The notes beneath the pieces are model-generated. The model did not search any database. It saw nothing but the letters and a program-made list of their open reading frames with translations, and was not told the origin of the DNA. A stretch of DNA of 60,778 bases, taken from positions 1-60,778 of the forward strand of contig CAZBWH010000005.1 of the NCBI GenBank assembly GCA_964495595.1, in the 5' to 3' direction. Of this stretch, positions 39,679 through 48,193 are shown piece after piece; position 1 is the stretch's first letter, and each line of letters starts with the position of its first letter. The translations under genes were made by a program, and so were the position numbers. This stretch comes from CALMFQ01 sp964495595 (GTDB taxonomy: Bacteria; Pseudomonadota; Gammaproteobacteria; Burkholderiales; SCOH01).

Positions 39679-40266
39679 ATGAGACAAGCCTCCGTCACCC
39701 GCAACACACTGGAAACCCAGATCACCGTCAGCCTGGATCTCGATGGCACCGGCCAATCGAAATTCCACACCGGACTGCCGTTCCTCGATCACATGCTGGA
39801 TCAGGTTGCACGCCACGGGCTGATCGATCTGGACATTGCAGCCGACGGCGACCTGCATATCGACGGCCACCATACCGCGGAGGACATCGGCATCACGCTT
39901 GGCCAGGCATTCGCCAAGGCAATCGGCGACAAGAAAGGCGTACGCCGTTACGGCCATGCCTATGTACCGCTGGACGAAGCGTTGTCGCGCGTTGTGGTCG
40001 ATCTATCGGGGCGTCCGGGACTGGAGTTCAACGTCGAATTCACCCGCGCAATGATCGGTAGCTTCGACGTCGACCTGTTCCACGAATTTTTCCAGGGATT
40101 CGTCAACCACGCCGGCATCACCCTGCATGTCGACAACCTGCGTGGCAACAACGCCCACCATCAGGCGGAGACCGTCTTCAAGGCGTTCGGCCGGGCGTTG
40201 AGAATGGCGGTAGAGGCCGATCCGCGCATGGCCGGAGCCACCCCATCAACCAAAGGCTCTCTCTAG
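39679..40266 (+). CDS. hisB: Imidazoleglycerol-phosphate dehydratase
   Basis: 195 residues, the monofunctional form without a phosphatase domain. Manganese-binding His clusters are visible in FLDHMLDQVARHGLIDL, DGHHTAEDIGITLGQAF, and NNAHHQAETVFKAFGRAL. It dehydrates imidazole glycerol phosphate. The histidinol-phosphate phosphatase step must be supplied by another gene outside this cluster. Confidence 0.97.
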   Translation: MRQASVTRNTLETQITVSLDLDGTGQSKFHTGLPFLDHMLDQVARHGLIDLDIAADGDLHIDGHHTAEDIGITLGQAFAKAIGDKKGVRRYGHAYVPLDEALSRVVVDLSGRPGLEFNVEFTRAMIGSFDVDLFHEFFQGFVNHAGITLHVDNLRGNNAHHQAETVFKAFGRALRMAVEADPRMAGATPSTKGSL

Positions 40267-40329
40267 CAGCCCCTTCTTTTGCCGCCGCAGCATTTGCAGC
40301 AGCAAAAATTTATTTCTATAAATTCAACA

Positions 40330-40977
40330 ATGAAACTGAAAATTGCAGTCGTCGACTATGGCATGGGCAACCTGCGATCCGTGAGCAAAGCACTGGAGCA
40401 CGTTGCGCCATCTGCCCAAGTCGACACGACCGACTCGCCTGATGTCATTCTTGCGGCCGACAAAGTGGTGTTCCCCGGCCAGGGAGCCATGCGTGATTGC
40501 ATAGCCGAACTGGATCAACGCGGCCTGCGCGATGCGGTCAGGGAAGCTGCTGTCAGTAAGCCATTTCTGGGCATCTGTATTGGCCAGCAAATGCTGTTCG
40601 ACCATAGCGAGGAAATGGATACGCCCGGTCTGGGCATACTTCCCGGCAAAGTGGTCCGCTTCCCGGATCACCGGATGATTGACAGCACGGGGCAACGGCT
40701 CAAAGTGCCACACATGGGCTGGAGCGAAGTCTGGCAAGCCCGCCCGCATCCTTTATGGGCCAGGATCGGCGATGGTGAGCGTTTCTATTTCGTTCACAGT
40801 TACTTTGTCGACACGCCGCGGCGCGAGCTGGTTACCGGAGAGTCTGACTATCCGTTCCGCTTTGCCTGCGCCGTCGGCACGGACAACCTGTTTGCCACCC
40901 AGTTCCATCCAGAAAAAAGCCACACAGCCGGCTTGCAGCTGCTCGCCAATTTTGTCGACTGGGACGGCCAGGCATGA
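40330..40977 (+). CDS. hisH: Imidazole glycerol phosphate synthase, glutaminase subunit
   Basis: 215 residues from ATG 40330 (MKLKIAVVDYGMGNLRSVSK). The class I glutaminase triad has nucleophile Cys in PFLGICIGQQMLFDHSEE and His/Glu in ATQFHPEKSH. It supplies ammonia to HisF (encoded at 41835). The 63-bp gap after hisB is AT-rich and the ribosome site is weak. Confidence 0.97.
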   Translation: MKLKIAVVDYGMGNLRSVSKALEHVAPSAQVDTTDSPDVILAADKVVFPGQGAMRDCIAELDQRGLRDAVREAAVSKPFLGICIGQQMLFDHSEEMDTPGLGILPGKVVRFPDHRMIDSTGQRLKVPHMGWSEVWQARPHPLWARIGDGERFYFVHSYFVDTPRRELVTGESDYPFRFACAVGTDNLFATQFHPEKSHTAGLQLLANFVDWDGQA

Positions 40978-41020
40978 TCCTTGGCCATATTTTTTTTAAT
41001 CACACACTCCTATCCTCATC

Positions 41021-41761
41021 ATGCTACTGATTCCTGCGATTGATCTGAAAGATGGCCAATGCGTGCGCCTGCGCCAGGGCGAAATGGAAGGCGCGACGGT
41101 GTTTTCGGACAACCCGGCAGCCATGGCCAAACACTGGCTCGACTCGGGTGCCAGGCGACTGCACTTGGTCGACCTCAACGGCGCATTTGCCGGAAAGCCA
41201 AAAAACCTTGGCGCCATCAAGCAAATTCTCGCTGAAATCGATGGCAGCATTCCAGTGCAACTGGGTGGGGGTATCCGCTCGCTTGAAACGATCGAGCAAT
41301 ATCTTGATATCGGACTCAGCTACGTCATTATCGGCACCGCTGCAGTCAAGACTCCGGGATTCCTGCATGAAGCCTGTGACGCCTTTCCAGGACATGTAGT
41401 GGTCGGGCTGGATGCAAAGGATGGAAAGGTGGCAGTGGATGGCTGGTCGAAAATCACCGGACATGATGTTATCGATCTGGCAAAACGGTTTGAGGACTAC
41501 GGGGTTGAAGCCATTGTCTACACCGACATTGGCCGGGACGGCATGCTGTCTGGCGTGAACATTGACGCGACGGTCAAACTGGCACAGGCATTGCATATTC
41601 CAGTAATCGCCAGCGGTGGGCTGACCAATCTGGACGATGTCCGTGCCCTGTGCGCAGTAGAAAGCGAAGGCATCTCCGGCGCCATTACCGGTCGCGCCAT
41701 TTATGAAGGCACGATCGATTTCAAGACGGCACAGGAACTGGCCGACAAGCTGGGCAAATAA
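41021..41761 (+). CDS. hisA: ProFAR isomerase
   Basis: 246 residues, (beta-alpha)8 barrel. The opening LLIPAIDLKDGQCVRLRQGE has the catalytic Asp, and the half-barrel repeats VQLGGGIRSLETIEQYLDIG and PVIASGGLTNLDDVRAL bind the two phosphates. YTDIGRDGMLSGVN carries the second catalytic Asp. It isomerises ProFAR to PRFAR. Confidence 0.97.
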   Translation: MLLIPAIDLKDGQCVRLRQGEMEGATVFSDNPAAMAKHWLDSGARRLHLVDLNGAFAGKPKNLGAIKQILAEIDGSIPVQLGGGIRSLETIEQYLDIGLSYVIIGTAAVKTPGFLHEACDAFPGHVVVGLDAKDGKVAVDGWSKITGHDVIDLAKRFEDYGVEAIVYTDIGRDGMLSGVNIDATVKLAQALHIPVIASGGLTNLDDVRALCAVESEGISGAITGRAIYEGTIDFKTAQELADKLGK

Positions 41762-41834
41762 TCTTCCACACCCGCCGGCACTGGACTGGCGGGCAATATT
41801 TCTTAGTTTTTTGCCTCAACGTTTCGGAATATTC

Positions 41835-42605
41835 ATGTCTCTCGCCAAACGCATCATCCCCTGCCTGGACGTCACAGCCGGTCGCGTCGTCAAGGGCGTT
41901 AATTTTGTCGGTCTGCGTGATGCTGGCGATCCCGTGGAGATTGCCAAACGTTACGACGACCAGGGAGCCGACGAGCTCACCTTTCTCGACATTACCGCCA
42001 GTTCGGACGCTCGGGACATCATCCTGCACATCATTGAGAACGTAGCGACCCAAGTGTTCATTCCGTTAACCGTTGGCGGCGGTGTGCGGCAAGTGGAAGA
42101 CGTACGACGGTTACTCAATGCCGGGGCAGACAAAGTCAGCATCAATACATCGGCAGTCACCAACCCGCAATTAGTCGCAGATGCCGCAGGGCGCTTCGGC
42201 TCCCAATGCATTGTAGTAGCCATCGACGCCAAGCAGGTCGGCACACCCGAGGCACCGCGGTGGGAGGTATTCACCCATGGCGGCCGCAACCGAACCGGAC
42301 TGGACGCGATCGAATGGGCCAAAAAAATGCAATCGCTAGGCGCCGGCGAAATCCTGCTTACCAGCATGGATAGAGATGGCACCAAAGTCGGCTTTGATCT
42401 CGGCCTGACCCGTGCCGTGTCGGACGCCGTGACGATTCCCGTCATCGCATCCGGGGGGGTAGGCAATCTTCAGCACCTGGCCGATGGCGTGCTGCAAGGC
42501 CGGGCAAATGCGGTACTGGCTGCAAGCATCTTTCATTTCGGGGAATATACCGTGCAGCAAGCCAAGCAACTGATGCGCGATCAGGGTATCGAGGTTCGCT
42601 TATGA
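41835..42605 (+). CDS. hisF: Imidazole glycerol phosphate synthase, cyclase subunit
   Basis: 256 residues from ATG 41835 (MSLAKRIIPCLDVTAGRVVK). The catalytic Asp lies in PCLDV, and the second is in LTSMDRDGTKVGFDL. Phosphate loops are VGGGVRQVEDVRRLL and VIASGGVGNLQHLADGVL. With HisH it forms imidazole glycerol phosphate and AICAR. The stop overlaps the hisI start. Confidence 0.97.
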   Translation: MSLAKRIIPCLDVTAGRVVKGVNFVGLRDAGDPVEIAKRYDDQGADELTFLDITASSDARDIILHIIENVATQVFIPLTVGGGVRQVEDVRRLLNAGADKVSINTSAVTNPQLVADAAGRFGSQCIVVAIDAKQVGTPEAPRWEVFTHGGRNRTGLDAIEWAKKMQSLGAGEILLTSMDRDGTKVGFDLGLTRAVSDAVTIPVIASGGVGNLQHLADGVLQGRANAVLAASIFHFGEYTVQQAKQLMRDQGIEVRL

Positions 42606-42994
42606 GCTGGCTCGACGAAATCCGCTGGGACGACCACGGGCTGGTTCCAGTAATCGCCCAGGACTGGCAATCCGGACGCGTCCTGATGTTTGCCTGGGCT
42701 AATCGTGAAGCACTGTCCGCAACAGCAGAAAAACAAACTGCACATTACTGGTCGCGGTCGCGCAACAGGCTATGGAACAAAGGCGAAGAATCAGGCCACA
42801 CCCAGAAAGTCCATGAAATCCGCATGGACTGCGATGAAGATGTGGTGATCTACCTGGTAGAACAAATCGGCGGCATTGCCTGCCACACCGGTCGACAGAG
42901 CTGTTTCTTTCGCCGCCTGGAAAACGGGCAGTGGATAACGGCCGACCCGGTAGTGAAAGACCCTCGACAGATTTACACCCAATCCGGTCATTGA
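42602..42994 (+). CDS. hisI: Phosphoribosyl-AMP cyclohydrolase
   Basis: 130 residues, monofunctional. Conserved motifs are VLMFAWANREAL, HYWSRSRNRLWNKGEESGHT, DCDEDVVIYLVEQIGGIACH (zinc/magnesium Asp and Cys ligands) and TGRQSCFFRRLE. It opens the adenine ring of PR-AMP. Unlike many relatives it is not immediately followed by hisE: a 238-bp gap intervenes. Confidence 0.97.
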   Translation: MSWLDEIRWDDHGLVPVIAQDWQSGRVLMFAWANREALSATAEKQTAHYWSRSRNRLWNKGEESGHTQKVHEIRMDCDEDVVIYLVEQIGGIACHTGRQSCFFRRLENGQWITADPVVKDPRQIYTQSGH

Positions 42995-43232
42995 CTCTCG
43001 GTCAGCCAAAGTCGCTCTGCAAGCAGCTGGCCCGGCACCTGGAACGGCTCCGCGCCTGGCAGAACCAGACCGGCCGCAGAGCATCACGATGCATTGGATC
43101 CAGCACTGGGTGCCCCTGCTGATTGCTACGCAAGCTGTCTCAAGATTGTTACCGATTCTTGATGACTCGCAATGTTCATATTTGCCACGTAGAATAGGCT
43201 GCTTTCCATCCTCGACTGCAGGTTTGCACCGC
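42995..43232 (+). other. Gap between hisI and hisE with a candidate promoter
   Basis: No gene is visible in these 238 bp. TAGAAT at 43190-43195, 37 bp before hisE and after an AT-rich patch, suggests a separate promoter for hisE-hinT-tatABC. No -35 element is well placed for it. No repeat or remnant is recognised. Confidence 0.45.
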
Positions 43233-43556
43233 ATGATCAGCGCAGAAGTACTCCACCGGCTGGCAGAAACGCTTGAAGGCCGCAAGGCAGCCGAACCCGG
43301 TTCATCCTACGTTGCCAGCCTGTTCCACAAAGGGCAGGACGCAATCCTGAAAAAGATCGGTGAAGAAGCCACTGAGACAGTCATGGCCTCCAAGGATAAC
43401 GACCGCCTGCATCTGGTTCGTGAAGTGGCCGATCTATGGTTCCACAGCCTGGTCCTGCTTTCCTGGCACGGCCTTGGCCCGGATGATGTATTGGCTGAAC
43501 TTCACCGCCGGGAAGGCATTTCCGGCATCGACGAAAAAGCCTCCCGCCCCCGCTGA
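43233..43556 (+). CDS. hisE: Phosphoribosyl-ATP pyrophosphatase
   Basis: 107 residues from ATG 43233 (MISAEVLHRLAETLEGRKAA). An all-alpha MazG-like fold. Metal-binding acidic residues are visible in KIGEEATETVMASKDNDR and LVREVADLWFHSLVLLSW. It hydrolyses PR-ATP to PR-AMP, the second pathway step. It heads a unit with hinT (14-bp gap) and tatABC. Confidence 0.96.
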   Translation: MISAEVLHRLAETLEGRKAAEPGSSYVASLFHKGQDAILKKIGEEATETVMASKDNDRLHLVREVADLWFHSLVLLSWHGLGPDDVLAELHRREGISGIDEKASRPR

Positions 43557-43570
43557 CAGGATCATTACTC

Positions 43571-43927
43571 ATGAGCGATTGTATTTTCTGCAAGATTGCC
43601 GCCGGACAGATTCCGTCGAACAAGGTCTATGAAGACAACGATATCGTTGCCTTTCACGACATTAACCCGATTGCAGCCACCCACCTTCTGTTGGTACCGA
43701 AAGAACATATCGAATCGCTGGCCCACACCAGCGCACGACATGTCGGCCTGCTGGGCAAGATGCTGCTGCTGGCACCGCAGCTGGCAGCGGAGCAAGGGCT
43801 CGACAACGGCTTCCGGACGGCGATCAACACTGGCAAGGGCGGCGGGCAGGAAGTTATGCATCTTCACCTGCACGTTTTTGGTGGCGGCAAGACCGGAAAA
43901 ATGGCCGAAGTCCTGGCCAAATTGTAA
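43571..43927 (+). CDS. hinT: HIT-family nucleotide phosphoramidase (HinT)
   Basis: 118 residues. The start DCIFCKIAAGQIPSNKVYED and the histidine triad HLHLHVFGG place it in the HINT branch. It hydrolyses purine nucleoside phosphoramidates and lysyl-AMP-type adducts. Position between hisE and tatA is widespread in betaproteobacteria. Confidence 0.95.
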   Translation: MSDCIFCKIAAGQIPSNKVYEDNDIVAFHDINPIAATHLLLVPKEHIESLAHTSARHVGLLGKMLLLAPQLAAEQGLDNGFRTAINTGKGGGQEVMHLHLHVFGGGKTGKMAEVLAKL

Positions 43928-43942
43928 AGAAGGAAACACAGC

Positions 43943-44155
43943 ATGGGTTCGTTCAGCATCTGGCACTGGTTGATCGTATTGGTGATCATCATTCTGGTGT
44001 TCGGCACCAAGAAACTGCGCAATGTCGGCGGAGATCTGGGCGCTGCAGTCAGGAACTTCAAAGACGGAATGAAAGATGGCGAGGCATCCACACATGCCGG
44101 CAAGGATGATGCCGGTCGCATCATCGAAGCCGACACCAAAGACAAGCGCGGCTGA
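43943..44155 (+). CDS. tatA: Sec-independent translocase subunit TatA
   Basis: 70 residues. An N-terminal hydrophobic helix (SIWHWLIVLVIIILVFGTKK) is followed by the FGTKKLRNVGGDLGAAVRNF amphipathic helix and a charged tail. TatA polymerises to form the protein-conducting assembly. It lies 15 bp after hinT. Confidence 0.96.
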   Translation: MGSFSIWHWLIVLVIIILVFGTKKLRNVGGDLGAAVRNFKDGMKDGEASTHAGKDDAGRIIEADTKDKRG

Positions 44156-44181
44156 GCCCGCCCTTTTAGTGAATCGCCCAC

Positions 44182-44640
44182 GTGTTTGATATCAGCTTCG
44201 GCGAATTGATGGTGATCGGGGTCGTTGCCCTGATCGTCATCGGCCCGGAGAAACTACCCAAAGTTGCACGGACCGTTGGCGGTTTTGTCGGCAAGGCGCA
44301 ACGCTACGCCGCTCAGATTCGTGATGACATCAATCGCCAGATCGAACTGGAAGAATTGCGCAAGACCCAGCAGGAAATCCAGGCTGCGGCCCAGCAATTT
44401 GAGCAATCGATCCAGCAGGAAATTCGCAAAACCGAAATGGAAGTCAGCCAGATCCAGCAGCAGTTGAGCGAGGTCGGCCATCATGATGCCGCAGCTCCAG
44501 CCCAGCCTGCCGTGGCGGAGATATCCGCTGCGCTTCAACAGGATCAGCAGGTTAACACGGCAGACACTTTGGCAACCGAACGGGAGACCCCATTGGCGCT
44601 CCCTCCGTCCACCCCTTCCTCACCAGCCCGTAGCGGATGA
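44182..44640 (+). CDS. tatB: Sec-independent translocase subunit TatB
   Basis: 152 residues from GTG 44182. A short membrane helix (FGELMVIGVVALIVIGPEKL) with the conserved GPEKLP hinge is followed by a long Gln/Glu-rich amphipathic/coiled-coil region and a Pro/Ser tail. With TatC it forms the receptor for twin-arginine signal peptides. The stop overlaps the tatC ATG. Confidence 0.95.
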   Translation: MFDISFGELMVIGVVALIVIGPEKLPKVARTVGGFVGKAQRYAAQIRDDINRQIELEELRKTQQEIQAAAQQFEQSIQQEIRKTEMEVSQIQQQLSEVGHHDAAAPAQPAVAEISAALQQDQQVNTADTLATERETPLALPPSTPSSPARSG

Positions 44641-45374
44641 TTGCCGAAGAGCCACAACAAACATTCGTATCCCATCTGATCGAACTGCGTGACCGCTTGT
44701 TGCGGATAGTCGTCGGAGTTGTGGTCGTATTTGTCGCCCTGTTCCACTGGTCTGGCGACATCTATCACTTGCTGGCACTACCGATGCTGAACGCTTTGCC
44801 CAAAGGCGGTCAGATGGTGGCGACAGAGGTCACCACACCTTTTTTCGTGCCAATGAAGGTAACGATGATGGCTGCGTTTCTGATCAGCCTGCCCAACACG
44901 CTTTACCAGGTATGGGCATTCATTGCGCCGGGCTTGTATGACCACGAGAAAAAGCTGGTCGTACCATTGGTGGCTGCCAGCTCAATGCTATTCCTGATCG
45001 GGATGGCATTTGCGTATTTCCTGGTATTTCCGGTAGTGTTCGGCTTCATGAACCAGATAGCACCTTCCGGCGTCGCCGTCATGACCGACATCGGCCATTA
45101 TCTGGATTTTGTGCTGGGAATGTTCCTTGCGTTTGGAGTCACTTTCGAGGTACCGATCGCAGTTATCCTGCTGGTTCGGTTCGGCGTAGTCTCGGTGGCC
45201 AGGCTGAAGGAAGCGCGATCATATGTCATTGTCGGTGCATTCGTGATCGCAGCTATCGTCACTCCACCTGATGTACTGTCACAGATCATGCTGGCCGTTC
45301 CGCTCTGGTTGCTGTTCGAGGCAGGCGTCATCGTCGCTGGCTGGATGGATCGCTCACGCGGGCAAATTTCCTGA
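44637..45374 (+). CDS. tatC: Sec-independent translocase subunit TatC
   Basis: 245 residues with six membrane helices. The N-terminal FVSHLIELRDRLLRIVVGVV carries the conserved S/H-L-x-E-L-R signal-recognition motif. FFVPMKVTMMAAFLISLPNT and the F-x-x-G-x-x-F-E-x-P block (LAFGVTFEVPIAVIL) are present. The Rieske subunit encoded at 47594 is a likely substrate. Confidence 0.97.
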   Translation: MIAEEPQQTFVSHLIELRDRLLRIVVGVVVVFVALFHWSGDIYHLLALPMLNALPKGGQMVATEVTTPFFVPMKVTMMAAFLISLPNTLYQVWAFIAPGLYDHEKKLVVPLVAASSMLFLIGMAFAYFLVFPVVFGFMNQIAPSGVAVMTDIGHYLDFVLGMFLAFGVTFEVPIAVILLVRFGVVSVARLKEARSYVIVGAFVIAAIVTPPDVLSQIMLAVPLWLLFEAGVIVAGWMDRSRGQIS

Positions 45375-45402
45375 GCAGCAGCCTGCGGTATCAGGCAACG
45401 GA

Positions 45403-46575
45403 TCAGCGCCCTTCCTGCTCGAGCCTTGGGCGCCGCCCGACCTCAACCCGCAATGGCTGCGCCTGCCCATCACGCACAACGATCATCAACGCCGCCTCTC
45501 CTGGCGTAATCGCAGCAATCTGGTTGATGGCAGCTACACTATCGACGACCGGCTTGCCATTGATGGCCACCAATACATCGCCAGGGTGAATCCCGGCCCG
45601 GTGCGCCGGCCCATTCCTAACCACCCCGGCAATAATGATTCCCTGTCTAACCGGTAGCCCGAACGAGGCCGCGAGATCGGGCGTCAGGTTCTGCATCTCC
45701 ACCCCCAGCCAGCCGCGAGTCACGGCGCCATCTCGCACAATCTGCTCCATAACCTTGCGTACGGCGTTGACCGGAATGGCAAAACCGATGCCATGCGAAG
45801 CCCCCGTTTTAGAGTAGATCGCCGTATTGATACCGATCAGCGTGCCCTGAATGTCGATCAGCGCACCGCCGGAATTGCCGTGGTTGATCGCAGCATCGGT
45901 CTGGATAAAGCTTTCAAACGGATTGACTTCGGTTTGGGCACGGGCCAGCGCAGAAACGATGCCCATGGTTACCGTCTGGCCGACGCCAAACGGGTTGCCG
46001 ATCGCCAGTACGACATCGCCCACACGCAACCGATCCGAGTTGCCTATGGTAGCCGAGGGCAGGCCAGGCAACTGAATGCGGATCACAGCCAGGTCCGATT
46101 CCGGGTCACTACCGATCACGCTAGCGGTAGTTGTCCTGCCATCCGACAATGCCACCTCTATTTCATCTGCTGACTCAACCACATGATTGTTTGTGACAAT
46201 ATACCCTTCCGGACTAATGATCACCCCTGAACCGAGGCTGGAGGCACGCTGGGTCGCGTAGGGCAGCCGATCTCCAAAAAACCGGCGAAAAAACGGATCG
46301 TTCAGCAAGGGATGCGCCGGGATCTTGACTTGCTTGCTGGTGTAGATGTTCACCACCGCCGGCTGGGCCCTTGCTGCTGCCGCGGCAAAACTGCCGGCAA
46401 GATCGGCCTTGGTAGCCGGAATGGCGACTGGCGGCACAGCTTCGCGCATGGTAACAATCTGACTAGCCCGGGGCGACCACCCCTGCAACCAGTCCGGTTT
46501 GAAAACACTGAGCGCCAAGACAACCCCCATGGCTACGGCAGCGCTTTGTGCGAAAATCAACCACAGTCGTTTCAT
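45403..46575 (-). CDS. degS: DegS/AlgW-like periplasmic serine protease
   Basis: About 390 residues from ATG 46575 (MKRLWLIFAQSAAVAMGVVL), whose membrane anchor or uncleaved signal lies at 1-25. The trypsin-like domain has His in VTNNHVVESADE, Asp in PESDLAVIRIQ and Ser in NHGNSGGALIDIQG. There is one PDZ domain (GIIIAGVVRNGPAHRAGIHP). One PDZ and an anchor point to DegS/AlgW, which cleaves anti-sigma-E, rather than two-PDZ DegP. It converges with tatC and is divergent from nif3 with only 12 bp between starts. Confidence 0.88.
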   Translation of the reverse strand: MKRLWLIFAQSAAVAMGVVLALSVFKPDWLQGWSPRASQIVTMREAVPPVAIPATKADLAGSFAAAAARAQPAVVNIYTSKQVKIPAHPLLNDPFFRRFFGDRLPYATQRASSLGSGVIISPEGYIVTNNHVVESADEIEVALSDGRTTTASVIGSDPESDLAVIRIQLPGLPSATIGNSDRLRVGDVVLAIGNPFGVGQTVTMGIVSALARAQTEVNPFESFIQTDAAINHGNSGGALIDIQGTLIGINTAIYSKTGASHGIGFAIPVNAVRKVMEQIVRDGAVTRGWLGVEMQNLTPDLAASFGLPVRQGIIIAGVVRNGPAHRAGIHPGDVLVAINGKPVVDSVAAINQIAAITPGEAALMIVVRDGQAQPLRVEVGRRPRLEQEGR

Positions 46576-46587
46576 CAAGGTTGCACC

Positions 46588-47334
46588 ATGCACAGACAAG
46601 AACTGGAAAATTATACACAGCAGTTGCTCGAATGCCCCCGCTTCCGGGATTACTGCCCCAATGGGCTGCAGGTCGAGGGTCGGCCGGAAATCAGGAAAAT
46701 CGTAACGGGGGTCACCGCAAACCAGTTGCTGCTTGAACAGGCAGTCCAGGCAGGAGCCGATGCCATTCTGGTGCACCATGGCTTCTTCTGGAAAAACGAA
46801 GACAGCCGGATAGTCGGTATCAAGCGCCGAAGGCTTGGCTTCCTGTTTGAACACGAGCTGAACCTGTTTGCCTGGCATCTGCCGCTGGATGCCCATCCGA
46901 CACTTGGCAACAATGCCCAACTGGCACAGAAGCTGGGTTGGCAGATCGAAAATGCATTTGGTGAGCAGGGTATTGCGCTGATCGGCCGCTTACCGACCAG
47001 CCAGCCAGTCGAGGAAATGGGTGCCCGATTGCAGCAGCTGACCGGTCGTACTCCACTACTGATCCCGGGGGATGGCCGACCGATACATCGCATAGGCTGG
47101 TGCAGCGGAGGCGCGCAAGGCTACTTCGATCAGGCACTGGCGCATCAGGTAGATGCCTTTATGAGCGGCGAGATATCAGAATCGGTGGTTCATACTGCCC
47201 GAGAGTCCGGGGTTGCGTTCATCGCTGCCGGGCACCACGCTACCGAGCGGTACGGAATTCAGGCTCTGGGAGCGCACCTGGCCGCGCAATTCGGACTGGC
47301 TCACCAGTTTATCGACATTGACAGCCCGGCCTGA
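46588..47334 (+). CDS. Nif3/YbgI-family metal-binding protein
   Basis: 248 residues from ATG 46588 (MHRQELENYTQQLLECPRFR). The conserved dinuclear metal ligands are seen in ILVHHGFFWK, WHLPLDAHPTLGNNAQLA and AAGHHATERYGIQAL. YCPNGLQVEGRPEI is the usual N-terminal block. It is a GTP cyclohydrolase-I type 2-like family; the E. coli homolog YbgI has been linked to DNA repair, but the reaction here is unknown. Confidence 0.92.
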   Translation: MHRQELENYTQQLLECPRFRDYCPNGLQVEGRPEIRKIVTGVTANQLLLEQAVQAGADAILVHHGFFWKNEDSRIVGIKRRRLGFLFEHELNLFAWHLPLDAHPTLGNNAQLAQKLGWQIENAFGEQGIALIGRLPTSQPVEEMGARLQQLTGRTPLLIPGDGRPIHRIGWCSGGAQGYFDQALAHQVDAFMSGEISESVVHTARESGVAFIAAGHHATERYGIQALGAHLAAQFGLAHQFIDIDSPA

Positions 47335-47343
47335 CTGACCGCC

Positions 47344-47375
47344 CGTCGGGCTTGAGCGATCATCGCGAGCCGAGC
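47344..47375. repeat. Partial copy (C) of the dispersed inverted-end repeat
   Basis: CGTCGGGCTTGAGCGATCAT, followed by CGCGAGCCGAG, matches the reverse complement of the right end of copies A and B (CTGTCGGACTTGAGCGATCA, then CAGCGAACCGAG). Similarity fades beyond about 47376 and no matching opposite end is clear. It lies 10 bp after the nif3 stop. Confidence 0.55.
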
Positions 47376-47546
47376 CGGGCAGCGAGTCTGGGCTGGTCCA
47401 TCCTCGTGGGGCATGACGGATCCGTGTCACGAGAAAGCGGGCCAAGACGTTCTGCAACCCTCGCTGGTACCGCCGATCAACCCCAAATCCGGCAAGCTAC
47501 CAGTCGGAATCGGACGATTCGTGTTTTCGCTAGTGGCTGAATGGAG

Positions 47547-47552
47547 TAGAAT
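47547..47552 (+). promoter_or_regulatory. Candidate -10 element for petABC
   Basis: TAGAAT lies 41 bp before the petA ATG in the 259-bp nif3-petA gap. The -35 region is poorly conserved. Confidence 0.4.
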
Positions 47553-47593
47553 TCTGCGGTTTTGTTTTCGGCTTCCACTTCCAGGAACAGATC

Positions 47594-48178
47594 ATGAGTG
47601 AAAACCAAGTAGATACCAGCAAACGCCGTTTTCTTGTTGCTGCCACCAGCGCAGCAGGGGCGGTCGCAGCTGCGGGCGTCGCAACGCCGTTTGTGCTAAC
47701 GTTCCTGCCCAGCGAACGGGCAAAGGCGGCAGGCGCACCGGTCGAAATCGACATTTCCAAACTCGAAGCCGGACAGAAAATCAATGTCGAATGGCGCGGC
47801 AAACCGGTCTGGATCGTCAACCGCACCAAGGAACAGCTGGGTAACCTGACCAAGCTGGACGACAAGCTGGCCGACCCCAAATCCGATGCCCAGATGCAAC
47901 CCGAGTATGCCAAAAATGCTGCGCGGGCCATCAAGCCGGAGATTTTCATTGCCGTGGGCATCTGCACACACCTTGGCTGCTCGCCAACCCACCGCCCGGA
48001 CATCGGCCCGGCGGATCTCGGCTCCGATTGGCTTGGCGGCTTCTTCTGCCCCTGTCATGGCTCAAAGTTCGATCTCGCTGGCCGAGTCTACAAGGGCGTC
48101 CCGGCCCCGACCAACCTGGAAATTCCTCCGCACAAGTATCTGTCCGATACCCGCGTGCTGATTGGCGAAGACAAATAA
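47594..48178 (+). CDS. petA: Rieske iron-sulfur subunit of cytochrome bc1
   Basis: 194 residues. The twin-arginine-like leader SKRRFLVAATSAAGAVAAAG doubles as membrane anchor. [2Fe-2S] ligands are in CTHLGCSPTHRP and FFCPCHGSKFDLAGRVY. It accepts electrons from ubiquinol and passes them to cytochrome c1. Tat-dependent export of the folded cluster protein links it to the tatABC genes upstream. It heads petABC. Confidence 0.96.
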   Translation: MSENQVDTSKRRFLVAATSAAGAVAAAGVATPFVLTFLPSERAKAAGAPVEIDISKLEAGQKINVEWRGKPVWIVNRTKEQLGNLTKLDDKLADPKSDAQMQPEYAKNAARAIKPEIFIAVGICTHLGCSPTHRPDIGPADLGSDWLGGFFCPCHGSKFDLAGRVYKGVPAPTNLEIPPHKYLSDTRVLIGEDK

Positions 48179-48193
48179 TCAGGGAGCCGCATA

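Noticed and set aside
40267..40329. Terminator between hisB and hisH
   Set aside because: GCCGCCGCAGCATTTGCAGCAGC followed by AAAAATTTATT has only a weak imperfect stem and no clear T-run; the genes belong to one pathway order.
45403..46920. 505-residue version of the DegS-like protease
   Set aside because: The extra N-terminal 115 residues are the antisense reading of nif3; the anchor sequence starts at ATG 46575.
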